From Henckelia pumila (Eukaryota > Streptophyta > Magnoliopsida > Lamiales > Gesneriaceae): a DNA stretch of 64,000 bases. The stretch spans positions 180,315,449-180,379,448 of the forward strand of contig NC_133122.1 in NCBI RefSeq assembly GCF_033568475.1, read 5' to 3'. The notes beneath the pieces were generated by a model that was not told the origin of the DNA, did no database searches, and worked only from the letters and a program-made list of their open reading frames with translations. Below, in pieces: positions 1 to 11,631 of this stretch; position 1 is the first letter of the stretch; each line of letters starts with the position of its first letter. The position numbers and the translations under genes were made by a program.

Positions 1-1119
1 TAATTTGTACTAAAAATACTTTTGTTTTGTGCCCTTACTTTAAACAAAATAGACTTCAAAACTGAGAGAACATGCATATAACATATGCATGGCTAAGTCT
101 AACAGAATCACTGTATCTGCATAAACTATACTGAAACATAAACATATAAATTTTGAACTTAGATCCTTGAATTGTGACTCTGTACTTTCGATCATGATCA
201 TGGCTGCAGTGTACTATGTCGCAAGGAAGTCAGGATATCTCCCAACCCGTCTTGCCCATACTTGGTAAGGGAAGCCAAGATTTATCTCAGCCCGTCCAAA
301 CTCATAAATTTGGTAAGAAAAGCCAGAACGTCTTCCAACCCGTCCAAACCCATACTTTACTATAGTCACAACCATCTCACTTCGTTCATAAAAGTTTTTC
401 TTTCATTCTTTCTTGCCTTGATATAAGAACTTAGCATGCATATGTAGATGTAAGGTACTTGTAAATATTTACTCGATAATCATGCAAAAGACTCAAATAT
501 GAATGACCGGGATGGTGATGTAAGGAACATAATACATAAAAATATAACATGTAGTATTTATAAGTGTTAGGCCCAAATTCCGCAAATACTCAAATTTGAA
601 AAAAAAAAAAAAAAAAGAATTAAACACTTTAAATACTCTGATGTCACGGCAACGAGTAAAATATTTAAATATCAAGCAGAGCAATTAAAATAATTTTAAA
701 CAAACTAGACGAACGTTTAAAAGAAATTAAATAAATACACAAGCGAAAATAAAACCTTTAAAATGATTTGGACAATTAAAAAATATTTAAATAAATAATC
801 TAGGCATTTAAAATAATTTAAAATATATATCCACTAAACTTAGGTTATTTAAAATAAATAAGTTGGACACTCAAAAATTTAAACAAATAATCTAAACAGT
901 TAAAATCATTTGAACGAATAAACTAAACAATTAAAATCATTTAAATAAGCAACACCTTAAACCTTTAAAATTTAAAACAATTTAAATTGCACAATAAAAT
1001 CATTTGAGTAAATAATAAAATATTCTATTAGCACATAATTAAAATAAAGAATTAAATCAGATAAACTTAAAAATAATAATCCTAATATTTATTAAATTTA
1101 ATGCATGTGATTTAGTAGA
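1..1119. other. AT-rich gene-free stretch, LTR-like debris
   Basis: I see no gene here. Positions 232-355 hold about three degenerate units of roughly 48 bp sharing a CCCAACCCGTC / TTGGTAAG / AAGCCA core, a type of short tandem repeat often met inside plant gypsy LTRs. Positions 660-1080 are an imperfect AT-rich repeat built on AATTAAAATCATTTAAATAA-like units. A 16-17 base A run lies near 600. The stretch is probably retroelement-derived, but I cannot set LTR ends. Confidence 0.4.
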
Positions 1120-2660
1120 TTGGATTTTAGGCGCCACAGTGTATACGTTAAGAACATTGAAAGTGGATATGTCATTCTATGTCTTTACGTAGATGACATG
1201 TTTATCATTGGAAACAATGAAAAGATGATTAAATCCACTAAGAAATTGTTGAACTCAAAATTTGGCATGAAATATTTAGGCTTAGTCGATGTCATCCTTG
1301 GAATTAAAATCCATAGAACATCAGAAGGGATGGTTCTAATTCAGTCACATTATGTGGAAAAAATACTTGAGAAATTCAATAAGGATGATTCTGCATTGGC
1401 TAAAATCCCAATAGATACAAGTCTACATTTATCGAATAATCGGGGTGAGAGTATCTCACAGTTTGAATACTCTAGAGTAATTGGAAGTCTGATGTACTTA
1501 ATGATTTGTACACGGCCAGACATAGCCTATGCAGTAAGCAAATTGAGCAGATTCACGAGTAATCCAGGAGCTAAACACTAAAAAGCAATTGTAAGATTGC
1601 TAAGGTATTTAAGATACACTCATGACCATGGGCTGCACTATACTAGATATCTTGCTGTTATTGAAGGATACAGTGATGCAAACTAGATATCTGATATGAA
1701 AGATTCAAAATCTACAAGTGGATTTGTATTCACTTTAGGAGGTGCAGCAATTACATGAAAATATTCTAAACAAACTGTAATTGCCAGATCCACAATGGAA
1801 TCTGAGTTTATACCACTTGATAAGTGTGCTGAAGAGGCTGAATGGTTGCGTCTGTTCTTAGAAGATGTTCCAGGATGGGTAAAACCTGTATCGGCTATTT
1901 GCATTCATTGTGATAGCCAATCTGCAATTGGAATGGCACAGAGAAATATGTATAATGGTAAGTCTAGACATATACGTCGTAGACACAATATCATTCGACA
2001 ACTACTCTCAACTGGGGTTATCTCTATTGACTATGTAAAGTCAAAGGATAATTTAGCGGATCCGTTAACCAAAGGGTTAAACAGAGAGTTAGTTGCAAAA
2101 TCATCAAAAGAAATGGGACTGAAGCCTATAATATAAATTGGTGCAAAGGAAAACCCAACCTAAGCTGACTGGAGATCCCAAGAACTAGGTTCAATGGGAA
2201 AACCTAATTGCACTGGTTTGGTAGATCACTATGGTGGGTTAATCCTCAGTCTATTCCTATTTCAAACGGTGAGTGTAAAGGATAAGCATATAGCTTTTAA
2301 TGATTTTGATGGAATTAAACATAGAATCACATATGTGAGAGAGAAGTGGGGCCGCTTCGAAGGAATTGCAAGGCACAATTCTAGACCCTCTCACAGAACC
2401 AGGCAAGTGTTCATGGCCAAAACGAACACGATCATGAGAACTGAATTGAATCAGGGAGAGTCCTGTGTGAAGTATATCTTAATTTACTAAAACGGATGTA
2501 CAGTTCAAAGACATTGCATCTACTATCAACCAGTAAATTATTATGATTTCACAAGGGAAGGTTCAAAGGATAACACCTATCTATCCTATGCAAGATTCAA
2601 ATGTTGAAAGTTATCACAACTATCTTTGTTTATCTTTCCATTTCCATTCATGTGGGGTAT
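1120..2660 (+). mobile_element. Ty1/copia retrotransposon fossil, RT-RNase H end
   Basis: This is the 3' part of a copia-type polyprotein. The reverse transcriptase half shows the LYVDDM catalytic motif near 1182, then LGIKIHR and the TRPDIAYAVSKLSRF block. The RNase H half shows STMESEF, HCDSQSAIG and the terminal KSKDNLADPLTKGL block, which usually ends copia pol. Gag, protease and integrase are absent, so the copy is 5'-truncated and it carries several breaks. A G-rich tract (TGTGGGGTAT) just before 2661 fits a polypurine tract next to the 3' LTR. An old, dead copy. Confidence 0.85.
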
Positions 2661-3301
2661 TGTTGGAATAATTGAATGTAAATTAATGGTTGTAGGCAGC
2701 CTTCCTTGAATATACCCTAGTGTCTACATGTATATATTAATTGGCCACGTTTTGCTTTGGAATAATCAGATGTGAATGGAATTTCCATTTAATTGCCTCC
2801 ATGTGCTCGGTTGCCCTCCATATTTATTATGGCCACCTAATTCTATGGAGTCTTGTCTGGGTGCTTTGTGACCTTTCATTTTCAAATTACATGCAAAATA
2901 CTTGCATGAATGAGTTGTTGCTATAAACTCTCGGTCTTGGCTTCTACTGATATTCATTCGATTATCTCTTACTTCCTACCCTCTTCATTTTCGCATACAG
3001 AGCCCCTCGTCTCAAAATCTCCAACTGATGTATGCTCTCGCGTTCTCTGTGTTTTTGCATACTTTATTTGTGCGTGTGCTGAGCTTCAGCTACTATTTCC
3101 CTCACAACAAGTTTATCATCTCGTGATTTTCAGCTTCTACGTGATACCGTGAAGGAGCATATTCAGTTCGCCAGCGTAGTCTCCTCGTGCTAGGTGACTA
3201 CGAGGTTTTGCCGTTGTATCCTGGGAAACAGACCTTCGTTGTCATCCTCGAAGCACACACCAGAGGGGACGAATCTGTTTTAAGAAAACTGTAATTTTAC
3301 A
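2661..3301 (+). mobile_element. 3' LTR of the copia fossil
   Basis: The LTR opens with TGTTGGAATAATTGAATG directly after a G-rich tract, as is usual for copia elements. The right end is uncertain. It may be the TTTTACA at about 3301, or the LTR may be cut by the gypsy-type LTR that follows. No matching 5' LTR lies in the window. Confidence 0.6.
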
Positions 3302-4383
3302 GGCCTCGGTTATGTTCACATGTTCACAATATTTTCTGATTTGAAGAAAAGTTCACGTAATTAGTTTCTCTCAACAGAGATTATGCATGCATTTAACTTA
3401 AGTAAACAATAATCAGATTTAAACAGCGGAAAACATAACCAGGTACAATTCCAAGGAAATGAATCTATAAATACTTAAGTTATACAACCATATCGAAGGA
3501 AATTAATAAACCCAAATAACAAAATACTGGAAGCTTAGACATAACACAAAAATCTTCGACTGATATCAACCTGCAGCCTAAGCTCTCCCGAAACCACCCG
3601 CCTTGAATAGTCGCAAACCTGCCCCATGAAATAGGGTGTCCAAAAATAGTACGAGGACGTGAGCAAAAAACGCTCAGTACGAGAGTATGAGTATACAATA
3701 TTATATGTGCATGTATGCAAGTGTATGGGTACCAAGACTCAGGGTCAAGAAATACTGTTCATTGACTCGGGCCCCAGGTATATAGCACTTTTTGCCGTCG
3801 CACCAGGAGGTGGCTCATATACCTAATGTGGATATAGGTGACCTGATCACGAGTCCACGTGTCCAACCATCTACTAAACGTAGATTGAACACCCTAATAC
3901 TGACTATCTCAAGGATATAAGCTCAATATGATCATGCATGAAGCATAATAACATGTCATAATATATGCAGATAAAATCATATCATATAATCAATGCAACA
4001 CATAATACATGCATACTCAGTCAATGTATCTCAAACAGTACTATCCTACCTCAATTCTTATAGGCAAGTTATACCACCTCTAATGTCCAAGCTTATAATC
4101 AGCATTATAATGCAAAATACTCATGCATCATAATCTTTGCTATGAAAGTCTTAACTAAGCTATTGCATAATCCCTAACTATTTATAGGATCTCGAGTATA
4201 CCTCCGTCCGTCGTCAGTCCTTTGTTGTCGAATGCCCTAGAACTTGGGCACAACTCCGCTACGACTTCTGGACGCCTCGCCAAGGCCTGCCCCTCAACTT
4301 CTATGGCTAGAAAGCCGCTAAACAACTCAAGAGACAAGAGAATTACTTTGTGAATTGACAAGAATTCTGATTCTAGGATCCTA

Positions 4384-4391
4384 TATTTATA
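4384..4391 (-). promoter_or_regulatory. TATA box of reverse gypsy LTR
   Basis: The minus strand reads CTCTATAAATATAG, immediately downstream of the palindrome array. This matches the layout of the other two LTRs of this type in the window. Confidence 0.6.
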
Positions 4392-4394
4392 GAG

Positions 4395-4650
4395 CACGAT
4401 CGGAAGCTACGATCCTGCATGCATGCCACGTTCGGAAGGATTACGATCGGAAGCTCTGATCTACACTTCGGAAGCTCCGATCTCATACATGCAGCTACGT
4501 GTTCTAGCTTCATTGCCACGTGTAGGACACCACGATCGAAAGCTCCGAAGAGGGATCGGAGCTTCCGATCGTCCCGTTGCTTCCGAACATGCTTCGCTTG
4601 TTCCGATCTGTTCGGACCTTCCGAACCTAGTTCGGATCTTCCGAACTTGT
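4395..4650 (-). repeat. Array of TTCGGA/TCCGAA palindromes in LTR
   Basis: At least eight imperfect half-palindromes of the form TTCGGA-NNN-TCCGAT/A are packed into about 250 bp directly upstream (minus strand) of the LTR TATA box. Examples are the TTCGGAAGCTCCGAT and GATCGGAGCTTCCGATC types. Several spurious reading frames cross it. The block has the position of a U3 enhancer; its binding factor is unknown to me. Confidence 0.75.
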
Positions 4651-4800
4651 CCAGGCCCAAATAAGTCCATTTACCACTTTTGGATGTTCTAAATCCAATT
4701 CCTTTGTCCGATTGATCATATAAATATTCCTTAATCATGATTTATTTGATATAAACATGATTAAAAAATTAATCTTGTAAAATGAAATCGGGCTCTTACA

Positions 4801-6074
4801 AGTACCAAGTTTTTGTCTATATGTTTTAAAACTAATTCTAGCGTGTTATTGTATTCAAAATCATGATTTTACGAAAACGGAACTACTGATTTATAATGCA
4901 CTGAATCTTGTGAATTAATGGTATGAATCGTATTCTAAACACTACTGATTACTGATTACTGATTACTGATTACTGATTAATGCCCTCACCCTTGACCCTT
5001 TAGTGGTTAACATATAAGTGACTGATGTCAGTTAGCCATGAATCCATAAGTCCGTTTAGTGCATCATAACAATGATTACTGTTATTACTGATTACCGAAT
5101 TTCTGTTATGTTTTATTCTTTTTTGATATATTTATATACATGAGACTACTGCAAAAATGATTTTAGCTAGGATGATTTGTCTCGTTTCTTGAGTGACGAC
5201 CATATCACTCACCCACCCAAAACCATCTCAGATAAAACTAAAGAAGAGTTAAAAGATAACGAGAAAATTCAGTTCTGGCGATGGTGAAGAAGAAGAGTAC
5301 TGATTTATGAAATTTAGATTTGTTTTATGTTCGCTGCGTAAAGACTCTGTACTGACCACATATGGATCGAATTATGTTATTTTTTTATGCATTGTAAAGA
5401 CATTATAAATTTAGTTTATGAATGACAATGCATTTCAGTTTTATGAATAAATAAATTGGTATTTCAGTTTCAGAAAAACGAGGCTTGTTGTTTAATGTGA
5501 AAACGTTAAAAAAATCCGATGTCAGCTTGGCCCAGTTTCGGGGAGTGATAAGATGAACACAACCAGTTTTTGGGCTGGTGAACAAGAACCGATAACTTTG
5601 TTGTTTATATATGTTTAGTTTCATTAAGTTAATCTTGTTGCGTAGACTTTTGTATCTGTTGAAGCATTGTAAAAACTTTTTAATTTCAGTTTTATAAATG
5701 ACATTGCATTTCAATTTATGAATATATAGACTGGTTATATGTCTGAATTTTGTGCTTCTGATTCTTGTTGTTTTCGAATTAATAATTGGAGAACAGCTCT
5801 GGTGTCGATCACCTCGGAAACACACAAACAGAAAATCTTATTTTAGGTTCGGTGATCGCCGCGAGTTTTATTAGTTTTTTTGGATATTCGATACAGTTAT
5901 CTTCGATTTGGTTGTATAACCGTTTATTCACTTTGGGTTTTAGTCACCGATTGTATACCACTGGTTTGTGTTGTAAACTTGTTTTTAATTTCCGTTTCCT
6001 AATCATTTATTTAAGTTATTTAATTGCATGCTTATTAAGGCAAGTATTAGGTGATCCGGGTCGGGTCACTACAT
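4801..6074 (+). mobile_element. Degenerate gypsy LTR remnant (3' part)
   Basis: The right end reads GGTGATCCGGGTCGGGTCACTACA, nearly the same as the 3' end of the intact LTR ending at 62,255, and the TTAATTGCATGC block precedes it in both. The upstream part has the GGCGATGGTGAAGAAGAAG stretch that I associate with Tekay/Del-like LTRs (from memory). The left end appears cut by the reverse LTR that ends at 4800. No primer-binding site follows. Confidence 0.55.
4944..4978 (+). repeat. Five tandem copies of ACTGATT
   Basis: Five perfect 7 bp units, ACTGATT, stand inside the degenerate LTR remnant. Scattered ACTGATTAC copies recur near 5070-5095, so the unit is part of the LTR's own sequence. It is not the plant telomere repeat. 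Confidence 0.9.
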
Positions 6075-6720
6075 GGTGACTCACTCTCATTTTACTATAA
6101 TTTATTCAATTATGACATTTGTCTAGTTTAGCTAAAACCAAGTGTCAATCTCTTAGGAGATCTTCTCACTAAAATTATCTATAAATAGACTCAATTCCAT
6201 TAGTTTTAAGGCACAAAATTCGTGAGAAAATCTTCTAGGACTATTAGTGTAGAGTTGAAGTTCAAAAATGAGAGTAAAGTAGGGAAAAATTTAAACCTTG
6301 TCCAAAAATCCTAAAAGTTCTACACAACCACTCTTTTTCACCCATAAACACTTTGGAGTACAAGGTGTATCAAGATCATCAACCAAAATTTCAAAAATCG
6401 ATCAAAATCATCAAGCACATTTCTGGAAATTTTCCGGAAAACAGCTTCAAGGTGACTATTTCAAAATTCCATTTCTCTAAGTTCTAATCCGATTCGGCAA
6501 TGAGTTGTATAAAAAAATTTGTTCAAAATATTTTGAGTTCAATTATATTCCGACCGATCACCCCAAAGGTCGCCAGAAGTACTGATTTTATACAACCGAA
6601 ACAAGCTTGATCACCATTTTTTTTTCAAAATCTGGGAAAAATCGATCAGGAATTTTAAAAAGTGTTCAATATAAAAGTTGTAATTAATCCAAAAATACAT
6701 CTACCTGCCAAAGCTCAGCT
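6075..6720 (+). mobile_element. Possible second LTR remnant with TATA box
   Basis: No gene is visible. A TATAAATA at 6180-6187 is followed by a leader-like stretch (CATTAGTTTTAAGGCACAAAATTCGTGAG) resembling the R region of a gypsy-type LTR. I cannot find reliable ends, so the call rests on composition and the promoter-like block only. Confidence 0.35.
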
Positions 6721-9700
6721 GCGCGTGGCCACCAGAGCAGCCACATGCTTTCAAGTCACTTGTGAAAAAACGTTTTGATTGTCCCATTCTCACTCTGTAC
6801 ACTGATAATGGGGGTGAATTCTTTGTTGTCAAAGACTTTCTCAGTCTGCATGGGATTTTTCATCTGACCACCTTTCCCCATACTCCTGAACATTATGGCT
6901 TCTCTGAATGTCGTCATCGTTATGTTGTCGAGTCTGGTCTGGCACTTCTACATCAGCGTATGTCCCCACCAAGTTCTGGCCATTTGCTTTTGTCACAGCA
7001 ATTTACCTTATCAATAGACTGCCTAAACGCAATTTTTCCTACAAATCCTCCTTCGAACGCCTGTTCGGTGTCCCTCCTAATCTCCCTAAACTTCGTATAT
7101 TTGGTTGTTTCTGTTACCCCTGGCTTCGCTCATATTCCTCCCACAAGTTTACCCAACGCCCCTCGCCTTGTGTCTTTCTTGGTTACTCACTCACACAGAG
7201 TGCCTGCCTGTGTTATGAGTCCTCGTCTGGCAAAATATTCGTGTTGTCTTTGTTGAGTCTGAATTTCCCTTTTCAAGTGGTAGTTCTGGTGCTGGTTCCT
7301 CTCCAGGTGTGTTGTCTGATGTGCCGATGGAGGATTTCCTAGCTTGTGGAAAAACATTTTGATTATCTCATTCTCACTCTGTACACTGATAATGGTGGTG
7401 ATTTTTTTCTGTCAAAGATTTTCTCAGTCTGCATGGGATTTCTCATCTGACCACCCCTCCCCATACTTCTGAACATAATGGCTTCTCTGAACGTCGTCAT
7501 CATTATCTTGTCGAGTCTGGTCTGGCGCTTCTACATCAGCGTCTTTCCCCACCAAGTTCTGGTCATTTGCTTTTTCACAGCAGTTTACCTTATCAATAGA
7601 CTGCCTAAACGCAATTTTTCCTACAAATCCTCCTTCGAACGCATGTTCGGTGTCCCCCCTAATCTTCCTAAACTTCGTATCTTCGGTTGTTTCTGTTACC
7701 CCTGGCTTCGCCCATATTCCTCCCACAAGCTTACCCAATGCCCCTCGCCTTGTGTCTTTCTTGGTTACTCACTCACACAGAGTGCCTACCTGTGTTATGA
7801 GTCCTCTTCTGGCAAAATATTCGTCTCGCGTCATGTTGTTTTTGTTGAGTCTAAATTTCCCTTTTCAAGTGGTAGTTCTGGTGCTGGTTCCTCTCCAGGT
7901 GTGTTGTCTGATGTGCCGATGGAGGATTTCCTAGCTGATGATCCTTCACCCCTATGTTCACCTGAGCCGTGCCTTGTACCCAACACCTGCACCCCTGATC
8001 CACCACCCCCGAACTCGCCACCTGTCAAACCCAATCCACCACCTCCGCCTCACCCCACGGCCGAACCCCCAAACCCAACATCCGACTCCAATTCCAGCAC
8101 TCATCTTATGGCTACCCGCTCCAGAAATAATATCTTCAAACCCAACTCTCGCTTTGGCCTCACCGCTATCACTAACTCCACATCATCTGAACCAACCACA
8201 CATACTTCAGCTCTCAAAGACCCCCGCTGGCGTGCATCCATATCTGAGGAGTTTGATGCTCTTCTTCGTAATCACACCAGGGATATTGTTCCCTCTGACA
8301 TCTCTCAGAATGTGGTTGGCTGCAAATGAGTGTTTCGGATTAAACGGAAGCCAGATGGCTCAGTTGATCGCTACAAGGCTCGTCTTGTTGCGAAGGGCTT
8401 TCATCAGCGTTCGGGTTTTGATTACTTTGACATTTTCAGTCTTGTGGCGAAACCCACTTCTGTTCGCATTTTGTTATCTCTGACAGTTTCCAGTGGGTGA
8501 TCTATTCGAAAAATGGGTGTGAATAATGATTTTCTACAAGGTCGGTTAGATGATTGTGTTTATATGGCTCAACCGCCCGGTTTTGTTGATAATTTGCTTC
8601 CCTCCTATGTCTGTAAGCTGAACAAGGCGATATATGGCCTCAAACAGGCAATGCGCGCTTGGTACACAGCGCTTCACCAGTTTGCACTCAGTGCTGGCTT
8701 CACTTGCTCTCTTGCTGACACGTCTCTATTTATTTATCGTTCTGGCAGCATTACTATGTATCTACTTGTCTATGTTGATGATCTGATTCTCACATGGAAT
8801 GATTCTGGTGCTCTCCAGGGCTTCATAGATCGCTTAAACAGTCATTTTTTTGTCAAGGATCTGGGTTCCTTGTCTTATTTTCTAAGTGTTGAGGTTGATT
8901 CCTATGCAGGGGGCCTTTGTCTGTCAAAGAAAAAGCATCTTCTTGATGTTCTCACTAGGACGAACATGGCTGACTCCAAGCTTGTTCAGTCTCCTCTCGT
9001 CACGTCTTCGGCTCTGCACTTGCTGGATGGCTTGCCTCCTGCCAATGCCACCTTGTATCGCCAAACAATGGGGAGTCGGCAGTATTTGACATTTACTCGG
9101 CCTGATATTGCCTTTGTTGTTAACAAGTTGTCTCAGTTCATGCACTCTCCTTCTTCTCTACATTGGGGCGCTGTCAAACGTCTCTTGCGTTATTTAAATG
9201 GAACACGCTCATATGGTCTTCTTCTTCAGCGGCATAGTTCTCCGTCCCTGCATGCCTACTGTGATGCGGATTGGGCTGGTGATCTTGATGATCGCACTTC
9301 CACTTGTGCCTATATTGTGTTCTTGGATCCAAATCCTATCTCGTGGAGCTCCAAAAAGCAGGGCTCTGCTGCTCGCTCTTCTAGTTCTACTGAGGCAAAA
9401 TATCGTGTCATTGTCTTTACACTTCTGAACTGCAATGAGTTCGATCCCTACTTACTGAACTTGGGGTTGTTGTTGGATCTTCCCCAGTCTCTATCTATTG
9501 TGACAACATTGGGGCCACCTATCTGTGTGCAAATCTATTTTTTCATTCTCGCATGAAACATATTGCCCTGGATTATCACTTTGTTCGTGAGCTGGTTCAG
9601 AGTCACCAAATTCGAGTATCTCATGTCTCGTCTTCCGACAAGATGGTTGATGCTTTGACAAAGCCACTCCCTAATGCTCGTTTGCGTCTACTTTGTTCCA

Positions 9701-9740
9701 AGATTGGTGCCTCTACGAGCGCACCATCTTGAGGGGGCCT
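6721..9740 (+). mobile_element. Ty1/copia retrotransposon fossil, integrase to RNase H
   Basis: Coding remains appear in copia order. The integrase core shows TLYTDNGGEF near 6796, and the CFLGYSLTQSAYLCY block near 7770 closes the integrase domain. A proline-rich linker (about 7960-8090) follows. Reverse transcriptase shows NDFLQGRLDDCVYMAQPPGF, KAIYGLKQA and LVYVDDLIL, and RNase H shows the YCDADWAG and STEAKY blocks. The terminal DKMVDALTKPL block and a GAGGGGGCC polypurine tract end at about 9740. Gag, protease and the first part of integrase are missing, so the copy is 5'-truncated. It has several breaks and carries a tandem internal repeat listed separately. Confidence 0.88.
6760..7935 (+). 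repeat. Tandem repeat of ~590 bp inside copia fossil
   Basis: Two head-to-tail copies (6760-7343 and 7344-7935) each run from the TTGTG(A/G)AAAAAC start, through the integrase TYTDNGG segment, to the GAGGATTTCCTAGC end. They differ by scattered substitutions and a few short indels, so the repeat arose some time ago. The junction at 7343/7344 is exact: AGC ends one unit and TTGTGG opens the next. Confidence 0.85.
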
Positions 9741-9955
9741 ATTGGAATATATTCTATATCTTGGATACTAACAACTCATGATTTGTCATGTCAGCATTAT
9801 AATATTAATTATGCATATGTGTTGAGATGTAGACTCTCATATGAATGATTTGGATACTACCCAAAAAATAGGATCTATGGAATCAAATGTTGGGGATTTG
9901 CCAAAAGATAGGGGAGAAGCTTCTGTCTCCTGCAGTTGTTGCTACGATTAGTAAT
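9741..9955 (+). mobile_element. 3' LTR fragment of second copia fossil
   Basis: TATTGGAATATATTC follows the polypurine tract directly and matches the usual copia LTR opening (TGTTGGAATAT) with a changed second base. The right end is not clear. The sequence becomes unrecognisable near 9955, shortly before the PILS pseudogene remains. Confidence 0.5.
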
Positions 9956-10067
9956 TAATTAATTTGTTCACGTGTTCATATACATTCGTATTAACATATA
10001 TAGTAAACTTTATAAGGTGATATATACTTTTACTAAGACTGATTATGATATAAATCATCATGTTCAG

Positions 10068-11200
10068 GTGATTGGACTCACTTTTGGGACAATAAAATTG
10101 CTCCGAAACCTGATTATTGGAGACAATGTCACAATGCACCACTCAGTCATCCAAAATTCCATCAAATTGCTTAGGTATGTATGTATTTAAAATTTCTATA
10201 AAAATCGTATCTTTAACTTCGAAATTACTTAAAATCTTCATTTTTCAGAAATATGTTTCAATATTATCTTACTATATTATTAAAGTAAAAACCTCTAATT
10301 AACAAACTTCCAATTAATTGGTGAAGCTTGATTTTAAATTACCATTATCTAATTTTCAATAAAACCAAAATTATTAGGCAAAATAGTCATTTTATACGGT
10401 TTTCTCTTTTCTAGCCATTAGATACTCACTTTGTGCCCTTTGATATTCTTTTATTTACAAAAATGACACTCACTTTATAAGATATATATATTTTTTGTGA
10501 ACATTTGTTTAGGAAAATGTTATATTTTTATTATTTTTTTAATTTTACAATTTATTATTTAATGTATACGTTTAAAAAACGAAATGTATGAGCACGCAAT
10601 GCGTGCAGGAAAATACTAGTAGTTTATAATATAAAAACTTGTGGGTCTATTATATTATGTTGTATGGACTCATGTTTCATAAATTTGCATGGATGGAACC
10701 ATTCTGTGCGTCACCCTCATACTAGGAGGCAACCTAACACACAAGGTATGATTTCTTCTTAGTGGAAAGATTAAATAGTTCAACTATTGGCTGAAAAATG
10801 ATAAACTGGTGCAGGATGGAGAAAGGCGAGATTGAAGCCAAACGTTATAATTGTAGTGATTTGTCTGAGATACATAATACCTCCCGTAGTTGGGATCGGA
10901 GTCGTGAAAGTGGCTTTCACGTTAGGGTTTCTTCCCTCCGATCCTCTATTTCACTTCGTGCTACTGATTCAGTTCACTCGTTCACCAGCCATGAGTATCA
11001 GTAGTGCAAATTATATACATTACCTTACCCGCACTGTTCCGATGAAAAACGATCAAAACAAAGGGATTATGTGTGGTGATGTAAGTACGATGACACAACT
11101 ATTCGATGCAGCACAAGCAGAGTGTTCGGTCCTGTTTCATTGTACATTCATATTTACGTTAATTATATCTCATTAGATTTTTGCTAATATCGTGTGATTT
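10068..11200 (+). pseudogene. PIN-LIKES (PILS2/6-type) auxin carrier, 3' fragment
   Basis: PILS proteins are ER membrane carriers that limit free nuclear auxin. Three exon blocks match the C-terminal half. 10068-10174 gives VIGLTFGTIKLLRNLIIGDN and SVIQNSIKLL. 10691-10744 gives DGTILCVTLILGGNLTHK. From 10815 comes LKPNVIIVVICLRYIIPP, then GFLPSDPLFHFVLLIQF and, at about 11082-11176, TMTQLFDAAQAECSVLF. The N-terminal half is absent; copia debris lies upstream. Damage is clear: the acceptor before the second block reads CAT where CAG is expected, the phase between the second and third blocks does not join, and a stop falls about ten residues before the usual end. PILS2/PILS6 seems the nearest clade, judged from memory. 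Confidence 0.8.
10267..10619 (+). mobile_element. Non-autonomous Helitron, 353 bp
   Basis: The element starts TCTTACTATATTATTAAAG and ends CTAG. A perfect 6 bp stem hairpin, GCACGC-AAT-GCGTGC (10592-10606), stands 9 bases before the CTAG. It sits between host A (10266) and T (10620), the A^T target rule of Helitrons, with no target duplication. No Rep/Hel coding sequence is present. It lies in an intron of the PILS pseudogene and is related along its length to the copy at 53,375. Confidence 0.85.
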
Positions 11201-11631
11201 GATCAATGTATTGTTTTGAATTTTTTTTTGATATAAAAATCGATGTACATACATGTGGCACTACTCTTGTAATTTTGGCATATACACATACTAATTAGAT
11301 GTATTTATGTTTTCTCCTAGCGGGATGGTATTAACCAAACGGCCTAAAAAAATATACCCAAGTCATAAAAAAACTATTATGATGGTTATACTAACGTAAT
11401 CTTAAATCGTAATATGTAATTAATTATGGGGCTTTTACAAAATTCAAAGCATTGCGAGTATATTTTAAAATAGGAACTTTAAAAATAATAATAATAATAA
11501 GCCCAGTTCGAAAGGGAAAAAAAAAAAATAATAAAAAAAATAAGAACCAAGAATCAAGAAAACAAAACTAAAAATTATGTTTTAACGAAGGAAAAATATA
11601 CCAGTATTTGTGTGGGATATGAGTATGTCTT
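11201..11631. other. Gene-free spacer
   Basis: AT-rich sequence between the PILS fragment and the 3' end of DIS3, including an (AAT)n/A-rich run at about 11485-11545. It should contain the DIS3 3' UTR (minus strand). I see no other feature. Confidence 0.6.

Larger units (their letters stand above)
3340..4800 (-). mobile_element. Gypsy-type solo LTR, reverse orientation
   Basis: Read on the minus strand the LTR begins TGTAAGAGCCCG at 4800, carries a palindrome-rich block, then a TATAAATA box (plus-strand 4384-4391). It ends with sequence clearly related to the 3' halves of the LTRs at 48,607 and 60,963, including the GGGCAGGTTTGCGA-type block near 3600-3640 and a GCATGCAT/TTAACTT block near 3380. 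The left boundary is uncertain (3290-3360). I see no primer-binding site or polypurine tract beside it, so it is probably a solo LTR. Confidence 0.7.

Noticed and set aside
4373-4738. Long overlapping reading frames on both strands
   Set aside because: They run through the TTCGGA/TCCGAA palindrome array of a solo LTR; Ser/Arg/Pro-rich translations on both strands follow from the repeat, and no known protein is matched.
4944-4978. Interstitial telomere repeat
   Set aside because: The unit is ACTGATT, not TTTAGGG.
5403-5825. 140 aa frame on the minus strand
   Set aside because: It lies in LTR remnant sequence, is AT-rich in composition and has no domain or start context.
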